In this document: piece by piece, positions 1-6,235 of the stretch
Numbering within the stretch: the stretch's first letter is position 1
Layout of the letters: each line of letters opens with the position of its first letter
Assembly: GCA_005788145.1 (NCBI GenBank)
Contig: SXYY01000188.1
Span: 1 to 19,960, forward strand
Direction: 5' to 3'
DNA: 19,960 bases
Origin: Bacteroidota bacterium
GTDB taxonomy: Bacteria > Bacteroidota > Bacteroidia > NS11-12g > UBA955
The notes under the pieces: model-generated
The model's database searches: none
What the model was told of the DNA's origin: nothing
The model's input: the letters and a program-made list of their open reading frames with translations, nothing else
Program-made: the position numbers and the translations under genes

Positions 1-12
1 CTTGTTTTGCAA

Positions 13-1359
13 TCATTTGCGTTTGCTAAAAAAATAAAAAATGAACCCTACAGCTGCCGTTGATAACCCATAAAGACTTTCGGTAGGTTTGTCTTGGACA
101 AAAAATATCGCTACTGCAGCGGTGGTAATCAGGAATAAAATAGGCGTTACCGGATAACCCCAAGCCCGATATCCCGTTGGTTTGCCTTCGCGAAAACGCA
201 ATATCATCATCCCCAATACGGTGAGCATGGTAAACAAACTAAGGGTAAAGGCGATGTAATAAATCAGCTGAGGAAAATCCATCACGAATAACAAAATCAG
301 GGATACAAACAACTGCACGACAATCGCCCTGCGGGGATTTCCATCAGCTTCGCGCTTGGAGAGTCCCTGCATACTGGGAATGATTTCAAACATTTTGGCC
401 AAAACGCGCGGACCTGTGAAGACCATGGAACTGATGGTTGAAATGAGCAACAAACTGATGATTCCGCCCATCAGCTTACCAATGTTGGAGCCCAACAGCG
501 CTTCTGCGGCAACCAAGCCCACTTCTTTGACACCCACCAAATTTTGAACAGCGGTGGATTTCATCAGAACCATGTTGAGCAATACGTATAGGCCGGTAAC
601 GGTGAGGGTTCCGAGTAAAATACTGCGCGACAGGTTGCGGTTGGGGTTTTCGATGGAACCCGCGATATAAGTACTGGCATTCCATCCGCTGTAGGCAAAG
701 CTCACCCAGATGAGGCTGGTGGCGAAGGCCGGAGCAACCAAATTGCCCAACCCGAAAAAGCTAGAAGAGCCACCAATCGCACTGGCATCGCCAAAAATCT
801 CCTTCCATCCCTGGGCCGAGGGCAAAAAATCAACAGGCTGCGTTCCCAGGGCGAACCCGGCACCGATGAACAACAAAATCATGGACACCTTGAGTACGGT
901 AGAGCCCTTTTGAAAATCGATACCCAGTCGCGCGTTCCACCAATGAATGGCGCTGATGAGGGTGATGATGACCACGGCCAACGCGGTTTCGTTCACACCG
1001 GGCCAAACGCCATGAACATAGGCTCCCAAAGCAATCGAGGCCCCCGCAATGGGCGCTGCAAAACCCACAGTGGAGCTTACAAAACCAGCCACAAAACCCA
1101 ATGCTGGGTGATAAATCTTCGATAAAAAATAGTATTCGCCACCATCTTCCGGCAAGCGCGTGGCCAATTCAGCATAACAAAATGCGCCGCAAAGAGCCAA
1201 TAATCCCCCGACCAACCAAACCATCACAATACCAAACCCGGATTGAATATCGAACAATTGGTACCCCAAACTGGTAAACACACCGGTGCCTATCATGTTG
1301 GCTACCACAATACTGGTGGCACCAAACAAATCTACATTGCGTTGTTTTGAACCGCTCAT
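13..1359 (-). CDS. APC-family amino acid permease (LAT-like)
   Basis: A 448-residue inner-membrane transporter of the amino acid-polyamine-organocation superfamily, likely importing or exchanging amino acids. The first helix carries the unwound substrate-binding motif IGTGVF (about residues 24-29). The sixth-helix region reads AYSGWN followed by an ENPNRN loop, the usual signature of LAT/CAT-like members. About 12 hydrophobic segments are visible and the C-terminus is short and basic (SKRK). I chose the ATG at 1359 (MSGSKQRNVDLFG) because the reading frame extends upstream only through non-membrane residues that run into the divergent gene. A weak promoter-like box (TATTTTCG, one mismatch to TAnnTTTG) lies 18 nt upstream at 1378-1385. 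The substrate cannot be told from sequence. The neighbouring tryptophan-catabolism gene makes an amino acid plausible but proves nothing. Confidence 0.88.
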   Translation of the reverse strand: MSGSKQRNVDLFGATSIVVANMIGTGVFTSLGYQLFDIQSGFGIVMVWLVGGLLALCGAFCYAELATRLPEDGGEYYFLSKIYHPALGFVAGFVSSTVGFAAPIAGASIALGAYVHGVWPGVNETALAVVIITLISAIHWWNARLGIDFQKGSTVLKVSMILLFIGAGFALGTQPVDFLPSAQGWKEIFGDASAIGGSSSFFGLGNLVAPAFATSLIWVSFAYSGWNASTYIAGSIENPNRNLSRSILLGTLTVTGLYVLLNMVLMKSTAVQNLVGVKEVGLVAAEALLGSNIGKLMGGIISLLLISTISSMVFTGPRVLAKMFEIIPSMQGLSKREADGNPRRAIVVQLFVSLILLFVMDFPQLIYYIAFTLSLFTMLTVLGMMILRFREGKPTGYRAWGYPVTPILFLITTAAVAIFFVQDKPTESLYGLSTAAVGFIFYFFSKRK

Positions 1360-1416
1360 TGAATGCTTGTAAAGGAGCGAAAATACGACCGAATCCGTCA
1401 TTTCAGGGAATCTGTG

Positions 1417-1424
1417 TACTTTTG
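1417..1424 (+). promoter_or_regulatory. Bacteroidota -7 promoter box for the ACMSD gene
   Basis: TACTTTTG is a perfect match to the Bacteroidota -7 consensus TAnnTTTG. It ends 4 nt before the ATG at 1429, so the message would start at or beside the start codon. No TTG -33 element is visible at the expected 19-21 nt spacing. Confidence 0.55.
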
Positions 1425-1428
1425 TCCC

Positions 1429-2457
1429 ATGCTTTCTTCCCAGAATTTCTTCACGGTTGACATCCATACACACATCATCCCCGAAAACCTACCCAAATGG
1501 AAGGAGAAATTTGGCTATGGTGAGTTCGTGCAACTCGAGCACCACAAGCCTTGCTGCGCGCGGATGATGATGGATGATGCCTTCTTTCGCGAAATTGAAA
1601 GCAACTGTTGGGACCCCGAGCAGCGATTGAAAGAATGTGGCCATCACCACGTAGATGTGCAGGTAATTAGCACCATTCCCGTGATGTTCAGTTACTGGAC
1701 AGAGCCCAAGGATGGTCTGGAGATCGCCAAATTTCTGAACGATCACATAGCCGACGTATGTCATCGCTATCCCACACGTTTTGTGGGATTGGGTACGCTG
1801 CCTATGCAACATACCGATTTGGCTATTCAGGAATTGAAGCGATGCAAGGAGATTGGATTGAAAGGCATACAAATCGGTTCGCACGTGAACTACATGAATT
1901 TAAACGATCCTTCATTGTTCCCCATTTTTGAGGCGATGCAGGATTTGGACATGGCTTTGTTTGTGCACCCATGGTGGTATTCGGCCAACAAAAAGATGCA
2001 GAATTATTGGTTGCCTTGGTTGGTGGGCATGCCCATGGAAACCTCATTGGCTATTTGTTCGATGATTTTTGGGGGGATTTTCGAGCGATTGCCCCGCTTA
2101 CGCGTGGCTTTTGCACATGGTGGCGGTGCTTTTCCAGCAACCATCGGAAGAATTGAGCACGGTTGGCAGGCGCGTCCTGATTTGGTGGCGGTCGACAACA
2201 TTCACAACCCCAAAAAATACCTCGGTCAATTTTGGTTAGACAGTTTGATGCACGACCCCAAGATGTTGGAGGTGGTGGTGGATCTAGTAGGACCTAACAG
2301 GATCACATTGGGCACAGATTACCCATTTCCTCTGGGCGAAGACAATCCGGGTGAATTGATCAAATTATCGAACTATTCAGACGATATCAAAGCGATGATG
2401 CTGGGCACTTCGGCTTTGGAATGGTTGAACATGCCGCTGGGACATTTCAAGCCATAA
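1429..2457 (+). CDS. 2-amino-3-carboxymuconate-6-semialdehyde decarboxylase (ACMSD)
   Basis: A 342-residue amidohydrolase-superfamily metal enzyme. It decarboxylates the 3-hydroxyanthranilate ring-cleavage product, pulling kynurenine-pathway carbon away from quinolinate/NAD synthesis toward 2-aminomuconate. Metal-site residues are present in order: H13 and H15 (DIHTH), H180 (FVHPWW), H230 (AFAHGGG) and D297 (GTDYPFPLGE). The stretches NCWDPE, STIPVMFSYW, GLGTLPMQ and KYLGQFW match, from memory, the animal and bacterial ACMSD family closely, and the length is normal for it. The ATG at 1429 is preferred over an in-frame ATG at 1363 because family members begin only a few residues before the HxH motif and a promoter box lies between the two. 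No other kynurenine gene is in view. It converges on recX, with short hairpins between. Confidence 0.93.
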   Translation: MLSSQNFFTVDIHTHIIPENLPKWKEKFGYGEFVQLEHHKPCCARMMMDDAFFREIESNCWDPEQRLKECGHHHVDVQVISTIPVMFSYWTEPKDGLEIAKFLNDHIADVCHRYPTRFVGLGTLPMQHTDLAIQELKRCKEIGLKGIQIGSHVNYMNLNDPSLFPIFEAMQDLDMALFVHPWWYSANKKMQNYWLPWLVGMPMETSLAICSMIFGGIFERLPRLRVAFAHGGGAFPATIGRIEHGWQARPDLVAVDNIHNPKKYLGQFWLDSLMHDPKMLEVVVDLVGPNRITLGTDYPFPLGEDNPGELIKLSNYSDDIKAMMLGTSALEWLNMPLGHFKP

Positions 2458-2506
2458 ACTCAGTTACTCTGAGTGTGTAAAACGGGCAATCATCCGATGG
2501 CCCGTT
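2458..2506. terminator. Possible convergent terminator region (two short hairpins)
   Basis: Two inverted repeats follow the ACMSD stop codon. ACTCAG/CTGAGT (2458-2463 with 2469-2474) has a 5-nt loop. AACGGGC/GCCCGTT (2481-2487 with 2500-2506) has a 12-nt loop and overlaps the recX stop codon. Read on the minus strand the second is followed by TTTTA, a weak U-tract. Position between convergent genes suggests termination, but neither hairpin is a textbook terminator. Confidence 0.35.
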
Positions 2507-2972
2507 CGATCGCGCGATCAATCGCCTCAAAATCATAGCCTTTTCCCACAAGGTATCGCTTGAGCTTGAATATCCGCTCTAGGTGAGAATTCCCTCTAAT
2601 TAGGGGCCATTTTTTCTCTGCCAGGGTATCCAGGGTCTTGAGATAATCATCCATCCCCAGCGACGCCAACGCTTGCTGTATCAACTTTTCGCCTACCCCC
2701 TCGCGCTTTAGTCCCTGTTTGATTTTGGCTTTGCCCCAACCCTTCACTTTGAACTTTCCGCGGGCATATGCCATGGCAAAACGCTCTTCGTTGAGGAAAT
2801 TGCTGTGCATCAGCTCCACCAAAAGCATATCTGCATCCAAAGAACTTAGTCCGTAACCCAATAATTTTCGTTTCACCTGCTGGTGACTCCGTTCTTGATA
2901 GGCACAAAACTTTTCTATCTTCGGTTTAGCCTGCGATGGGGTGAGGGTTTTCTTGAACTGTGGTGTTTCCAT
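2490..2972 (-). CDS. recX: RecX-family regulator of RecA
   Basis: A 160-residue cytoplasmic protein of the RecX family, which binds RecA filaments and limits recombinase activity. The tandem three-helix repeats are recognisable. The first covers CAYQERSHQQVKRKL; the second contains the hallmark stretch YARGKFKVKGWGKAKI, in which the family conserves K-x-x-G-W-G-x-x-x-I. A third repeat lies near the C-terminus (HLERIFKLKRYLVGKGYD). Length is normal. The frame could open at a TTG (2984), but the ATG at 2972 is better supported: a promoter candidate ends 9 nt upstream of it and already covers the TTG. recA is not adjacent. The stop codon sits inside a hairpin shared with the convergent ACMSD gene. 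Confidence 0.9.
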   Translation of the reverse strand: METPQFKKTLTPSQAKPKIEKFCAYQERSHQQVKRKLLGYGLSSLDADMLLVELMHSNFLNEERFAMAYARGKFKVKGWGKAKIKQGLKREGVGEKLIQQALASLGMDDYLKTLDTLAEKKWPLIRGNSHLERIFKLKRYLVGKGYDFEAIDRAIERAIG

Positions 2973-2981
2973 GCTCGGATA

Positions 2982-3014
2982 CAAAAATCAGCCGTTCTGT
3001 GTTTGCATCCCAAA
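2982..3014 (-). promoter_or_regulatory. Candidate recX promoter (-33 TTTG, -7 GATTTTTG)
   Basis: On the minus strand TTTG (3014-3011) is followed by 21 nt and then GATTTTTG (2989-2982), which matches 7 of 8 positions of TAnnTTTG. The spacing fits Bacteroidota sigma factor promoters. A 9-nt leader separates it from the recX ATG. Confidence 0.45.
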
Positions 3015-3147
3015 AAAATCTTTGGGAATTTTCGCCAATGTCTGTCAGATCGTAACCCATTGACAAACAAAATCCGTTCATTGACCCTTTCCATATGACA
3101 AAATTTCAGTTCTGACTATTTGGTACACGGATTGCCAAGGTCAGCGC

Positions 3148-4962
3148 ATGAGAACAGGACAGATTTCAGTTCAATCGGAAAACATTTTTCCCATTATTAA
3201 AAAATTCCTGTACACCGACCAGGAAATTTTCCTTCGTGAATTGGTGAGCAACGCGGTGGATGCCACCAAAAAACTGAGTACTTTATCGCGCGCTGGCGAG
3301 TTTGAAGACTCAATCGAGAACTGCAAAGTAGAAATCAGTTTCGATGAAAAGGCCAAGACACTCACCATATCGGATTCCGGTATCGGAATGACAGAAGAAG
3401 AGGTAGAGAAATACATTACCCAATTGGCATTTTCCGGCGCCCGCGAATTTGCAGAGCAATGGAAAGACAAAGATCCTGATCAAATGATTGGTCATTTCGG
3501 TTTGGGATTCTACTCTGCCTTCATGGTTTCTAAAATGGTGACCATCGAAACGAAGTCCTACCAAAAAGGAGCACAAGCCGTACACTGGGATTGCGATGGC
3601 GCAACCAGTTACAACATTGGCAAAGGCAAACGCAAGAAGCGCGGAACCGATGTCATTTTGCATTTGACCGATGAAGATGCAGAAACCTACTTATCCAAGT
3701 GGAAACTCCGGGAGCTTTTGCGCAAATACTGTCGCTTCCTACCAATACCGATCACATTTGATGGTGAGGATATAAACAATACGCAGCCCATTTGGACAAA
3801 AAAGCCCGCAGAATTAGAATCTGAGGACTACAAAAAGTTCTTCGAGGAACTTTACCCTGCCCAAGAAGCACCCTTGTTTAACATTCACATCAATACCGAT
3901 TACCCCTTCAACCTTACGGGCGTTTTGTACTTCCCAAAGGTGAATGAGGCCATCGACAACCGTCAGAACCGCGTACAACTTTACTGCAACCAGGTGTTCG
4001 TAACGGAGGATGTAAAAGATGTGTTACCCGAGTATTTGGTATTATTGAAAGGAGTGATCGACTCTCCAGATATTCCGTTGAACGTATCGCGCAGTTCTTT
4101 GCAGAGCGATGCCAACGTGAAAAAAATCACCCAGCACATCAGCAAAAAGGTGAGCGACAAATTGAACGAATTGTTCAAAGCAGATCGTGCCGATTTCGAT
4201 GGCAAATGGGAGTATTTGGATTTGTTTGTGAAGTATGGCATGGTGGCCGATGAAAAATTTGCAGAACGCACCAAAGACATCTGCTTACTCAAAACCACCA
4301 ACGGCAAATTGAACACCATCCAAGAGTGGATTGATCACGCGAAAATCAACCAAACCGATAAGAACGGAGAAACCGTCATTCTATACTCTACCGATGTGAA
4401 CGTGCAGCACATGAACATCAAAGCGGCCAAGGACAAGGACTACGAAGTGGTGGTGTTGAACGGTCCGTTGGATACCCATTTCGCCGGATGGTGCGAAGGC
4501 AAATTTGAGAAAGTGAAGTTCCGCTGTGTCGATGGCGGTCCGATGGATCAATTGATTGAAAAAGAGGTGACCATCGAATCTGTTTTGAGCGAAGAACAAC
4601 GCAAGACCTTAGAAGACAGTGTGAAATCTGTGGTCAATGAGCTTGCATTTGATGTGAAAATTGAATCGTTACCTCCGCAAGATGATTTCATTTCGGTGCA
4701 CCGCAATGAGTGGGAACGCAGAATGGAAGACATGGCCAAGATGGGTAATGGATTCCCTTATGGCAATATGGGCTTGAACAAGCAAACGATGGTAATAAAT
4801 ACCAATCACGCATTGGCCAGTAAAGTATTGGGCAAAGAAGGCGATGGCAGAAACGAATTGTTGCAATATTGCATGGACTTGGCGATGCTTCAGCGTGGAC
4901 AATTACAAGGTGAATCGTTGGAGCGTTTCGTGAAGAAGGCCCAAGGATTTATCATGGACTGA
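3148..4962 (+). CDS. htpG: Molecular chaperone HtpG (Hsp90 family)
   Basis: A 604-residue cytosolic ATP-dependent chaperone working as a dimer in late folding and stress protection. The N-terminal GHKL ATPase domain shows the catalytic motif ELVSNAVDA (E31, N35), the nucleotide-binding DSGIGM (76-81) and the lid/glycine motif GHFGLGFYSAF (115-125). Middle-domain landmarks include YPFNLTGVLYFP and PLNVSRSSLQSD, the latter holding the conserved catalytic-loop arginine. The C-terminal dimerisation region ends FVKKAQGFIMD. Usual bacterial length is 610-640, so this is a slightly short but complete copy. A single ATG at 3148 fits the family N-terminus. The 175-bp upstream gap shows no CIRCE element and no clear TAnnTTTG box. 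It ends in a strong terminator shared with the rhodopsin gene. Confidence 0.97.
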   Translation: MRTGQISVQSENIFPIIKKFLYTDQEIFLRELVSNAVDATKKLSTLSRAGEFEDSIENCKVEISFDEKAKTLTISDSGIGMTEEEVEKYITQLAFSGAREFAEQWKDKDPDQMIGHFGLGFYSAFMVSKMVTIETKSYQKGAQAVHWDCDGATSYNIGKGKRKKRGTDVILHLTDEDAETYLSKWKLRELLRKYCRFLPIPITFDGEDINNTQPIWTKKPAELESEDYKKFFEELYPAQEAPLFNIHINTDYPFNLTGVLYFPKVNEAIDNRQNRVQLYCNQVFVTEDVKDVLPEYLVLLKGVIDSPDIPLNVSRSSLQSDANVKKITQHISKKVSDKLNELFKADRADFDGKWEYLDLFVKYGMVADEKFAERTKDICLLKTTNGKLNTIQEWIDHAKINQTDKNGETVILYSTDVNVQHMNIKAAKDKDYEVVVLNGPLDTHFAGWCEGKFEKVKFRCVDGGPMDQLIEKEVTIESVLSEEQRKTLEDSVKSVVNELAFDVKIESLPPQDDFISVHRNEWERRMEDMAKMGNGFPYGNMGLNKQTMVINTNHALASKVLGKEGDGRNELLQYCMDLAMLQRGQLQGESLERFVKKAQGFIMD

Positions 4963-4984
4963 TTATTTCATAACCGGTGTAAAC

Positions 4985-5014
4985 AAAAAAAAGGCCCGCT
5001 TTCGCGGGCCTTTT
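4985..5014. terminator. Bidirectional intrinsic terminator between htpG and rhodopsin
   Basis: A perfect 7-bp GC stem (GGCCCGC 4993-4999 with GCGGGCC 5004-5010) has a TTTC loop. It is flanked by eight A on the left and four T on the right, so each strand reads a GC hairpin followed by a U-tract. It sits 22 nt after htpG and about 24 nt beyond the rhodopsin stop, serving both convergent genes. Confidence 0.93.
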
Positions 5015-5037
5015 CGCTAATCTATACAGTCAAAGAA

Positions 5038-5790
5038 TTAGTCTTTGTCTGCTTGTGTAAGAGCGTAGATAACCAAACCGAATCCGATTTTGTTTACTGC
5101 GTCACCGATGTTGTAAATAACATCCATCACACGAGTGTCTGCGCTGAAAGTGATACCGAACAAACCACCTGGAGTTCCCAAAATGTAACCCAATGGGTAG
5201 ATAGCCCAACCTACCAATACGAACCAAGCCAAAGTCTTGGTTGCTTTTGCTACTGCTGGACCTGCACTGTTTGCCAATGCAGCAACTTCTCCAAACCATA
5301 CCAAGTATGCAATGTAGAAATAAGCAGCACCAGAAAGAACACCCCAAAGAACGCTAGACTCACGCCATACAGCTTCTCCGAAATAACCAGTTACCAACAT
5401 TACCACAGAAGCGAAAATCAACTTCCACAACAATCCTTGCTTGGCACCAGCCTTTTTAGTGATAAGATAGAATTCAACACACATCAAAGGAACGGTCAAC
5501 AACCAATCCACGTAACGGAAGAAAGTGGGTGATGTTTGGTGCTCCATGAAGAATCCGCGCATGTAGTAGTAATGCACGGCAGCAATGAAGGTAATCAAAC
5601 CTGATACCAACATTGAAGTCCTCCAACGTTCTGCAACATTGCGCATCTCGAAGAAGAAGAAAACAGAAGCCGCCATCATGGCCATAGTACCTACGAAGAA
5701 GGTAAAGGCAATGTAGGACGGAAGAGATGTTCCGGAGAGTAACTCTAGCTCACTGCCAGCTGTTACTGTGTTTAGTAATTGTGTAATCAT
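5038..5790 (-). CDS. Proteorhodopsin, light-driven proton pump (green-type)
   Basis: A 250-residue seven-helix retinal protein of the inner membrane that pumps protons outward in light. Helix C reads RYVDWLLTVPLMCVEF: D95 (proton acceptor), T99 and E106 (proton donor) form the DTE motif of proton pumps, unlike the NDQ motif of sodium pumps. M103 sits at the spectral-tuning site (position 105 of the reference protein), where L or M gives green absorption and Q gives blue. Helix G carries the retinal Schiff-base lysine K234 (NIGDAVNKIGFG). H73 (AAVHYYYMR) is the counterion-associated histidine. There is no obvious cleavable signal peptide. It is monocistronic: a terminator follows and long AT-rich DNA precedes. 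No carotenoid or retinal-forming blh gene is in the window, so retinal must be made elsewhere. Whether helix E has the glycine opening that binds a carotenoid antenna needs an alignment. Confidence 0.97.
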   Translation of the reverse strand: MITQLLNTVTAGSELELLSGTSLPSYIAFTFFVGTMAMMAASVFFFFEMRNVAERWRTSMLVSGLITFIAAVHYYYMRGFFMEHQTSPTFFRYVDWLLTVPLMCVEFYLITKKAGAKQGLLWKLIFASVVMLVTGYFGEAVWRESSVLWGVLSGAAYFYIAYLVWFGEVAALANSAGPAVAKATKTLAWFVLVGWAIYPLGYILGTPGGLFGITFSADTRVMDVIYNIGDAVNKIGFGLVIYALTQADKD

Positions 5791-5815
5791 TTGTTTTAGA
5801 TTAGTTTAGTTTCGA

Positions 5816-5823
5816 CAATGTTA
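5816..5823 (-). promoter_or_regulatory. Candidate rhodopsin -7 box
   Basis: Minus-strand TAACATTG matches 7 of 8 positions of TAnnTTTG and lies 25 nt before the rhodopsin ATG. No clear TTG -33 element is found at the right spacing, so this is a tentative placement. Confidence 0.3.
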
Positions 5824-5829
5824 AACACA

Positions 5830-5842
5830 ATTGATTGAAAAA
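5830..5842 (+). repeat. 13-bp direct repeat, copy 1
   Basis: ATTGATTGAAAAA occurs identically at 5897-5909, 67 bp away. Both copies are in the AT-rich rhodopsin upstream region, so low-complexity coincidence is possible. Confidence 0.6.
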
Positions 5843-5896
5843 TGTGTTATTTTGTTAAAAATAAAATTAGTTGTTCAAACAAACAAAACAACGGCT

Positions 5897-5909
5897 ATTG
5901 ATTGAAAAA
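5897..5909 (+). repeat. 13-bp direct repeat, copy 2
   Basis: Identical to 5830-5842. A related ATTGATT is seen again at about 6150, next to the second copy of the larger block. Confidence 0.6.
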
Positions 5910-5930
5910 CTCACCCAATCCCCTTTATTC

Positions 5931-5941
5931 ACTGAATTCTT
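5931..5941 (+). repeat. 11-bp direct repeat, copy 1
   Basis: ACTGAATTCTT recurs at 6162-6172. Each copy follows an ATTGATT-containing stretch, so order is partly conserved between the two halves of the intergenic region. Confidence 0.5.
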
Positions 5942-5974
5942 CGTCACTTCAGGGGCTTAAAAATCATGTTTTTT

Positions 5975-5995
5975 GTTATGGATTTTAACCATAAC
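5975..5995. repeat. Perfect 7-bp inverted repeat, operator-like
   Basis: GTTATGG (5975-5981) and CCATAAC (5989-5995) are exact reverse complements around a 7-nt AT spacer. On the plus strand a T-run precedes rather than follows it, so it does not look like a terminator. Its position 185 bp upstream of the rhodopsin start would suit a dimeric regulator site. Confidence 0.4.
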
Positions 5996-6113
5996 TATTA
6001 GACGAAAATTTATCCTAAAACCTTGTCGATTCCCAAATTTTACCAAAAAACCAACCCCAAACAGGCCACTCTCACAACAAAATCAATCGAAAAAACCAAT
6101 TTTTCTACACAAG

Positions 6114-6155
6114 TGTTTAGTTTCTCGACAAAGTTCCTTCACATAAACCAATTGA
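6114..6155. repeat. Imperfect duplicated block, copy 2
   Basis: GTTTAGTTTCTCGACAAAGTT (6114-6134), followed by CAATTGATT near 6147-6155, is the counterpart of the block at 5804-5842. On the minus strand it contains GAACTTTG, 7 of 8 to TAnnTTTG, so the promoter-like core is shared with copy 1. Confidence 0.45.
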
Positions 6156-6161
6156 TTTTCA

Positions 6162-6172
6162 ACTGAATTCTT
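6162..6172 (+). repeat. 11-bp direct repeat, copy 2
   Basis: Identical to 5931-5941. Confidence 0.5.
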
Positions 6173-6212
6173 GAAAATTTCACTGTTTTTCAGGGCACCA
6201 AAACCGCCTATG

Positions 6213-6228
6213 TCGGAACATATTCCGA
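6213..6228 (-). terminator. Short hairpin after the Asp-box gene
   Basis: TCGGAA (6213-6218) and TTCCGA (6223-6228) form a perfect 6-bp stem with a 4-nt loop, starting 7 nt after the stop codon of the 1105-residue gene. There is no immediate U-tract, so it may be a 3' stabilising hairpin or a weak terminator. Confidence 0.4.
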
Positions 6229-6235
6229 TAGATTC

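Larger units (their letters stand above)
5804..5842. repeat. Imperfect duplicated block, copy 1 (near rhodopsin start)
   Basis: GTTTAGTTTCGACAATGTT (5804-5822), followed after a few bases by CAATTGATT (5828-5836), resembles the block at 6114-6155. The second copy carries a 2-nt insertion and one substitution in the first part. The separation is about 310 bp. Read toward rhodopsin, the shared core is AACnTTGTCGA, which overlaps the best promoter-like box. Confidence 0.5.
5791..6235. other. AT-rich 445-bp intergenic region upstream of rhodopsin
   Basis: No credible coding sequence or known RNA was recognised here. The region is strongly A/T-rich compared with the flanking genes. It holds repeated short blocks: a 13-mer at 5830-5842 and 5897-5909, an 11-mer at 5931-5941 and 6162-6172, and a gapped ~20-bp block at 5804-5822 and 6114-6134. 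It also has a 7-bp inverted repeat at 5975-5995. It is the 5' region of the rhodopsin gene and the 3' flank of the Asp-box gene, so regulation of rhodopsin expression is the natural reading. A small RNA cannot be excluded. Confidence 0.6.

Noticed and set aside
3009..3026. CCCAAA/TTTGGG inverted repeat upstream of htpG
   Set aside because: Six A/T-rich pairs, no gene ends into it on the plus strand, and it overlaps the candidate recX -33 element; too weak to call a terminator or heat-shock operator.
2973..3147. CIRCE or other heat-shock operator upstream of htpG
   Set aside because: I looked for the CIRCE inverted repeat (TTAGCACTC with GAGTGCTAA) and found nothing similar, nor a full TAnnTTTG box.
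5470..5520. Sodium-pumping (NDQ) rhodopsin
   Set aside because: Helix C has D95, T99 and E106, not the N-D-Q set of sodium pumps, so a proton pump is the right call.
5053..5532. 159-residue open frame opposite rhodopsin
   Set aside because: Antisense to a clear rhodopsin with no motif, no promoter box and Cys/Gln/Ser-rich composition.
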